Origin: an uncultured Planctomycetales bacterium
GTDB lineage: Bacteria; Planctomycetota; Planctomycetia; Isosphaerales; Isosphaeraceae
Direction of reading: 5' to 3'
Length of the DNA: 64,000 nt
Assembly (NCBI GenBank): GCA_903926465.1
Contig: CAIYJE010000145.1
Location: forward strand, 109,944-173,943
Shown piece after piece: positions 61,291-64,000 of the stretch; within the stretch, counting starts at the first letter, position 1; each line of letters opens with the position of its first letter. The notes beneath the pieces were generated by a model that was not told the origin of the DNA, ran no database searches, and worked only from the letters and a program-made list of their open reading frames with translations. The translations under genes were made by a program, and so were the position numbers.

Positions 61291-62726
61291 GGGCGAGGCT
61301 CCTCGCCACCCAGGAGCTGGAACAGGCCACGGCCCTTATGCAGGGTTTCCTCGTATTCACTGGCCGGATCACTGTCGATCACGATTCCGCCTCCCGCCTG
61401 GTAGCTGAGCTTCTTGTCCTCAACCAGTAAGGTCCGGATGGCGATGTTGAACGCCGAGCGGCCGTTGCGTCCCAGGTAGCCGATGGCCCCGGTGTAAAGG
61501 CTGCGGCGGTTCTTCTCAAGTTCGTCGATGATCTGCATGGCTCTGATCTTGGGAGCACCGGTGATAGACCCGCCCGGCATCATGGCCCGCATGATATCAA
61601 CCGCGGCCACTCCCGGGCGGAGTTCCCCCTGAACCGTGGCCACCATGTGATGGACCTGCGCGTATGACTCAATGGTCATCGGCTGGCTGACCTGGACCGT
61701 GCCATACTCACAGATGCGCCCGAGGTCGTTCCTTTCAAGGTCGATGATCATCGTCAGTTCCGCACGATCCTTGGCGCTTGCTGTCAGTTCCTGTGCCAGT
61801 TCGGCGTCTCGGGCTGGGTCTGGATCTCGGGGCCTGGTCCCTTTGATCGGTCGCGTGTAAATTTTTCGCCCGCGTGTCTCGTAAAACAGTTCGGGACTGG
61901 CCGAGACCACGGCCCAGTTTCCATAAGGAATGAAGGCGCCCAGCGGCACCGGGCTAATTTGCCTGAGCTGCTGATGCAGGGTACGGGGATCGACCGAGTT
62001 GGCGATGGCGTGAAACCGTTGCGAAAGATTGACCTGAAAGATATCGCCGGCTCGAATGTATTCCAGGGCCTGGCGTACGGCCGCTTCGTACTCTGCCTGG
62101 GTGAAGTCCGAGGTGATGGGGGTTTTCAAAACCGTCGGTAACGCTTGCGGTGCGCGAGTTTGAAGTTCGCGCTCAAACCGCGCCAGCCGCCGCTTGACGG
62201 CGGTTTGGCCTTCGCCCAGCAGGTCGGCTGCCCACAGGGTTACCGATTGCTTGAGGTGATCAATGGTGGCAAAGGTGTCATAGAGCGCCAGGTGGATATC
62301 TGGGATCCGGCTATCTCTTGGCTCCCTGCGTGGCAAGTGCTCAATGAGGGGGGCAATATCATACCCCACGAAGCCGATAAACCCGCCCTGGAACGGGGGC
62401 ATATCCGGTTGGTCTGGGTGTGGGGCGGGTTGCGGGTCCAGGCCGAGAGTTTGGATCAGGGCCGAAAGCCGATCCAGGCAGCCTGTCCCTTCAGAGATCC
62501 GGTTACCACGTTCCTGGCTGGACCGGCCCCGGATGATCCAGTGATCTCCCGTTGCCTGGAACTCAAACCGAGGGAATGCGCCCAGAAAGCTCCAGCGGCC
62601 AATTTCGCCAAACCCGGGGGCCCCGTCCAGAATGGCCGGCGACGGCAATGCCGAAACCCGGTCTCTCAGGAGGTCTGGTGGTAGATTCGAGGACTTCTGC
62701 AGCAGTAATTCAGACACAGACGCCAC
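61287..62726 (-). CDS. pabB: Aminodeoxychorismate synthase component I
   Basis: 479 residues from GTG at 62726 (ASVSELLLQ), with AGGGG five bases upstream; a longer frame starts at 62798. The N-terminal regulatory part contains FQGGFIGFVGYDIAPLIEHLP, and the chorismate domain has IRAGDIFQVNLSQRF, SPELFYETRG, TRPIKGTRPRDPDP, DRAELTMIIDLERNDLGRICEYG, and PGGSITGAPKIRAMQIIDELE. PIKGT with Lys is the PabB signature; anthranilate synthase TrpE has PIAGT. The amidotransferase PabA must come from elsewhere in the genome. It is co-translated with pabC. Confidence 0.92.
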   Translation of the reverse strand: MASVSELLLQKSSNLPPDLLRDRVSALPSPAILDGAPGFGEIGRWSFLGAFPRFEFQATGDHWIIRGRSSQERGNRISEGTGCLDRLSALIQTLGLDPQPAPHPDQPDMPPFQGGFIGFVGYDIAPLIEHLPRREPRDSRIPDIHLALYDTFATIDHLKQSVTLWAADLLGEGQTAVKRRLARFERELQTRAPQALPTVLKTPITSDFTQAEYEAAVRQALEYIRAGDIFQVNLSQRFHAIANSVDPRTLHQQLRQISPVPLGAFIPYGNWAVVSASPELFYETRGRKIYTRPIKGTRPRDPDPARDAELAQELTASAKDRAELTMIIDLERNDLGRICEYGTVQVSQPMTIESYAQVHHMVATVQGELRPGVAAVDIMRAMMPGGSITGAPKIRAMQIIDELEKNRRSLYTGAIGYLGRNGRSAFNIAIRTLLVEDKKLSYQAGGGIVIDSDPASEYEETLHKGRGLFQLLGGEEPRP

Positions 62727-62889
62727 GCAAACCCCTGGGCAGCGGGGCCTAGTTTGGGTCGAAAGTCGGATACCAGGAAACGGACCTGATCTCCCCATCG
62801 TTCATCTGTGCTATTTTCACCAGTAGAGTGCCTTTGCGCCAACCGGACGATCTCCGGTTGTAACCAACCACCAGAATTTGGATCTGCTC

Positions 62890-63687
62890 ATGATCTCTTC
62901 GCCGCTCGGGCTCAGGCTCGAATCCGATCCAGGACGTTCGCCCCGTGAGCAACTGGTTGATGCCGCCAGACTGGGTGCGTGCGGGGTAATTCTGGATGCG
63001 GCCGGCGACTTGGCCCCCCACCGACTGAGCGAAACCGGCCGGCGTGACCTGCGCAACACCCTTCAAACCGTACAGATGCCGCTAATCGGGCTCAACCTGC
63101 CTACCCGTCGCCCGTTTGATAGCGAAGATGATCTCGACGACCGCCTGCAACGGGCTGAAAAAGCCTTTGTGCTGGCCTACGAACTGGGGGCCAGACTGGT
63201 ACTTGTACGGCTGGGCTCAATTCCAGCCGAGGATGACACCGTTCATCGCCCGATCTTCCAGCACGCCTGCCAAGAGCTGGGCCGGCGGGCCGACCGCCAG
63301 GGAATTCGTCTGGCTGTTGAGCTTCATGACGACCCACCGGAACTTCTCAAGGGATTGCTGGATTCCCTGGCCATACCTGCGCTCGGGGCCAGCATTGACC
63401 CGGTCCCGCTGAAAGCCGAGGGGGTCGACCCCGGATCCGCCGTCATCTGCCTGGGATCGCACGTCCTTCACGTCTATGCTCCAGAGCCAGAGCGACGTTC
63501 CAGCAACCGGGCTCGAACCGGATCGGTCCGGCCTTCGAGCCGAATTTCCACTCCCCTGGACTGGGAAGCATTTCTCGGTTCGCTGGAAGAGATTGACTAC
63601 CGAGATTACCTGACCGTATGGCCCGATAAGCCTGAAGACGCGGCTAACGCCTTCAAGGCGATCCAGAAGATTGTGGAGCGGTTCTGA
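62890..63687 (+). CDS. Xylose-isomerase-like TIM-barrel protein
   Basis: 265 residues from ATG at 62890 (ISSPLGLRLESDPG); TTG at 62878 is in frame but weaker. The sugar-phosphate isomerase/epimerase pattern is present: REQLVDAARLGACGVILDAAGDL, IGLNLPTRRPF, AEKAFVLAYELGARLVLVRLG, and IRLAVELHDDPPELLKGLLDSL with the Glu/His metal ligands, then GASIDPVPL and a C-terminal EIDYRDYLTVWPDKPEDAANAFKAIQKIV. The reaction cannot be named; relatives act as inosose isomerases or hydroxypyruvate isomerases. The 3' end folds with the stop codon. Confidence 0.82.
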   Translation: MISSPLGLRLESDPGRSPREQLVDAARLGACGVILDAAGDLAPHRLSETGRRDLRNTLQTVQMPLIGLNLPTRRPFDSEDDLDDRLQRAEKAFVLAYELGARLVLVRLGSIPAEDDTVHRPIFQHACQELGRRADRQGIRLAVELHDDPPELLKGLLDSLAIPALGASIDPVPLKAEGVDPGSAVICLGSHVLHVYAPEPERRSSNRARTGSVRPSSRISTPLDWEAFLGSLEEIDYRDYLTVWPDKPEDAANAFKAIQKIVERF

Positions 63688-63701
63688 CAATCTTCTGGAT
63701 C
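63660..63701 (+). terminator. Perfect 15-bp hairpin enclosing the stop codon
   Basis: GATCCAGAAGATTGT (63660-63674) pairs perfectly with ACAATCTTCTGGATC (63687-63701) around a 12-base loop. The TGA (63685-63687) straddles the loop and the right arm. The sequence after it (aaagggtc) is not T-rich. Confidence 0.6.
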
Positions 63702-63750
63702 AAAGGGTCATCGTGCCGTTGGTTTGAAAGCCTATCGGGTTTTCAGGTGA

Positions 63751-64000
63751 TCAGGATTTCCGGCTGAGCATCCAGGCCAGTAGGCGGCGTGGGGCTGGCG
63801 TCTTTAAAAGTTCGGCCTGCACGCTGTGGTTGTTGGCCAGTGGCTGCTGATGGAGCAGAACCGAGTACCCTGCGGCCTGGTTGCGTGCAACTTTGGAAGA
63901 GCTGAGCACGGCCAGTACCGCTGCCGATCGCCCTTCAGAGTTGTAAATGGAGGCCAGGTTCCGCAGGGTGGCCGCCGGCAGGGAGGCCGATGGGCTCACC
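63751..64000 (-). CDS. C-terminal part of a truncated protein of unknown function
   Basis: About 83 residues up to the right edge; the true start lies outside the window. The visible sequence (LPAATLRNLASIYNSEGRSAAVLAVLSSSK, AGYSVLLHQQPLANNHSVQAELL, PRRLLAWMLSRKS) is helical and Ser/Leu-rich, with no domain I recognise. Its end faces the plus-strand isomerase gene. Confidence 0.4.
   Translation of the reverse strand, partial: VSPSASLPAATLRNLASIYNSEGRSAAVLAVLSSSKVARNQAAGYSVLLHQQPLANNHSVQAELLKTPAPRRLLAWMLSRKS

Overview
The window is a dense, roughly 60% G+C (judged by eye) bacterial chromosome segment, most probably from a member of the Planctomycetota. Pointers to that phylum are the LEDRKL motif near the N-terminus of a giant secreted protein, a secreted DUF1080 (3-keto-disaccharide hydrolase) protein, a Tat-exported Gfo/Idh/MocA oxidoreductase, a DUF3467 protein, an enlarged SecA, and an operon of HlyD-like adaptors fused to GAF and M50-peptidase modules. 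I saw no rRNA, tRNA, CRISPR array, insertion sequence or prophage.

Layout. 0-5 kb (mostly minus): truncated FHA protein, a single-pass membrane protein translationally coupled to a secreted terpene-cyclase-fold/HEAT protein, a DUF1080 protein and a small unknown. 5-9 kb (plus): beta-propeller-like secreted protein, glycine oxidase ThiO, Gfo/Idh oxidoreductase. 9-18 kb (mostly minus): metallophosphoesterase, DtxR-type regulator, RlmI-like methyltransferase with a repetitive N-terminus, plus-strand clpS, SDR protein, ruvX, mannose-1-P guanylyltransferase, UDP-sugar pyrophosphorylase, PhnP-like MBL hydrolase. 18-29 kb (plus): secA, Kdo transferase, DUF3467 and a 1281-residue subtilase-like protein. 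29-33 kb: NiFe-hydrogenase maturation genes in two convergent blocks, hypA-hypB (plus) and hypC-hypD-hypE (minus), with what looks like the remnant of an NHL-repeat gene in front of hypC. 33-39 kb (minus): the three-gene adaptor/site-2-protease operon. 39-44 kb: SDR epimerase, metzincin-type metalloprotease, TylF-like methyltransferase. 44-48 kb (minus): a tandem pair of unknown secreted/membrane paralogues and thyX. 48-52 kb (plus): UvrD-like helicase coupled to an unknown protein. 52-56 kb (minus): a PaoABC-like periplasmic molybdenum hydroxylase operon with a small Cys-rich protein. 56-64 kb: rhodanese, MDR oxidoreductase, acidic-tail protein, Nif3-like protein, pabC, pabB, TIM-barrel isomerase and a truncated gene.

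Working relationships. HypA/B would insert nickel and HypC/D/E would build the Fe(CN)2CO centre, but neither hydrogenase subunits nor hypF are present. The molybdenum hydroxylase carries a Tat signal only on its 2Fe-2S subunit, so the complex is probably exported folded. PabB and PabC overlap and would make p-aminobenzoate for folate. The nucleotide-sugar genes and the Kdo transferase fit an outer membrane with LPS.

The best candidate for an undescribed system is the 33-39 kb operon: a cytoplasmic GAF sensor fused to a membrane adaptor, a second adaptor, and a PqqD-like/M50/lipoyl fusion, with no ABC or RND pump alongside. Other points of interest are four W-containing repeats inserted in SecA, hairpins that enclose the stop codons of several genes, and a Gln where the subtilase oxyanion-hole Asn is expected.
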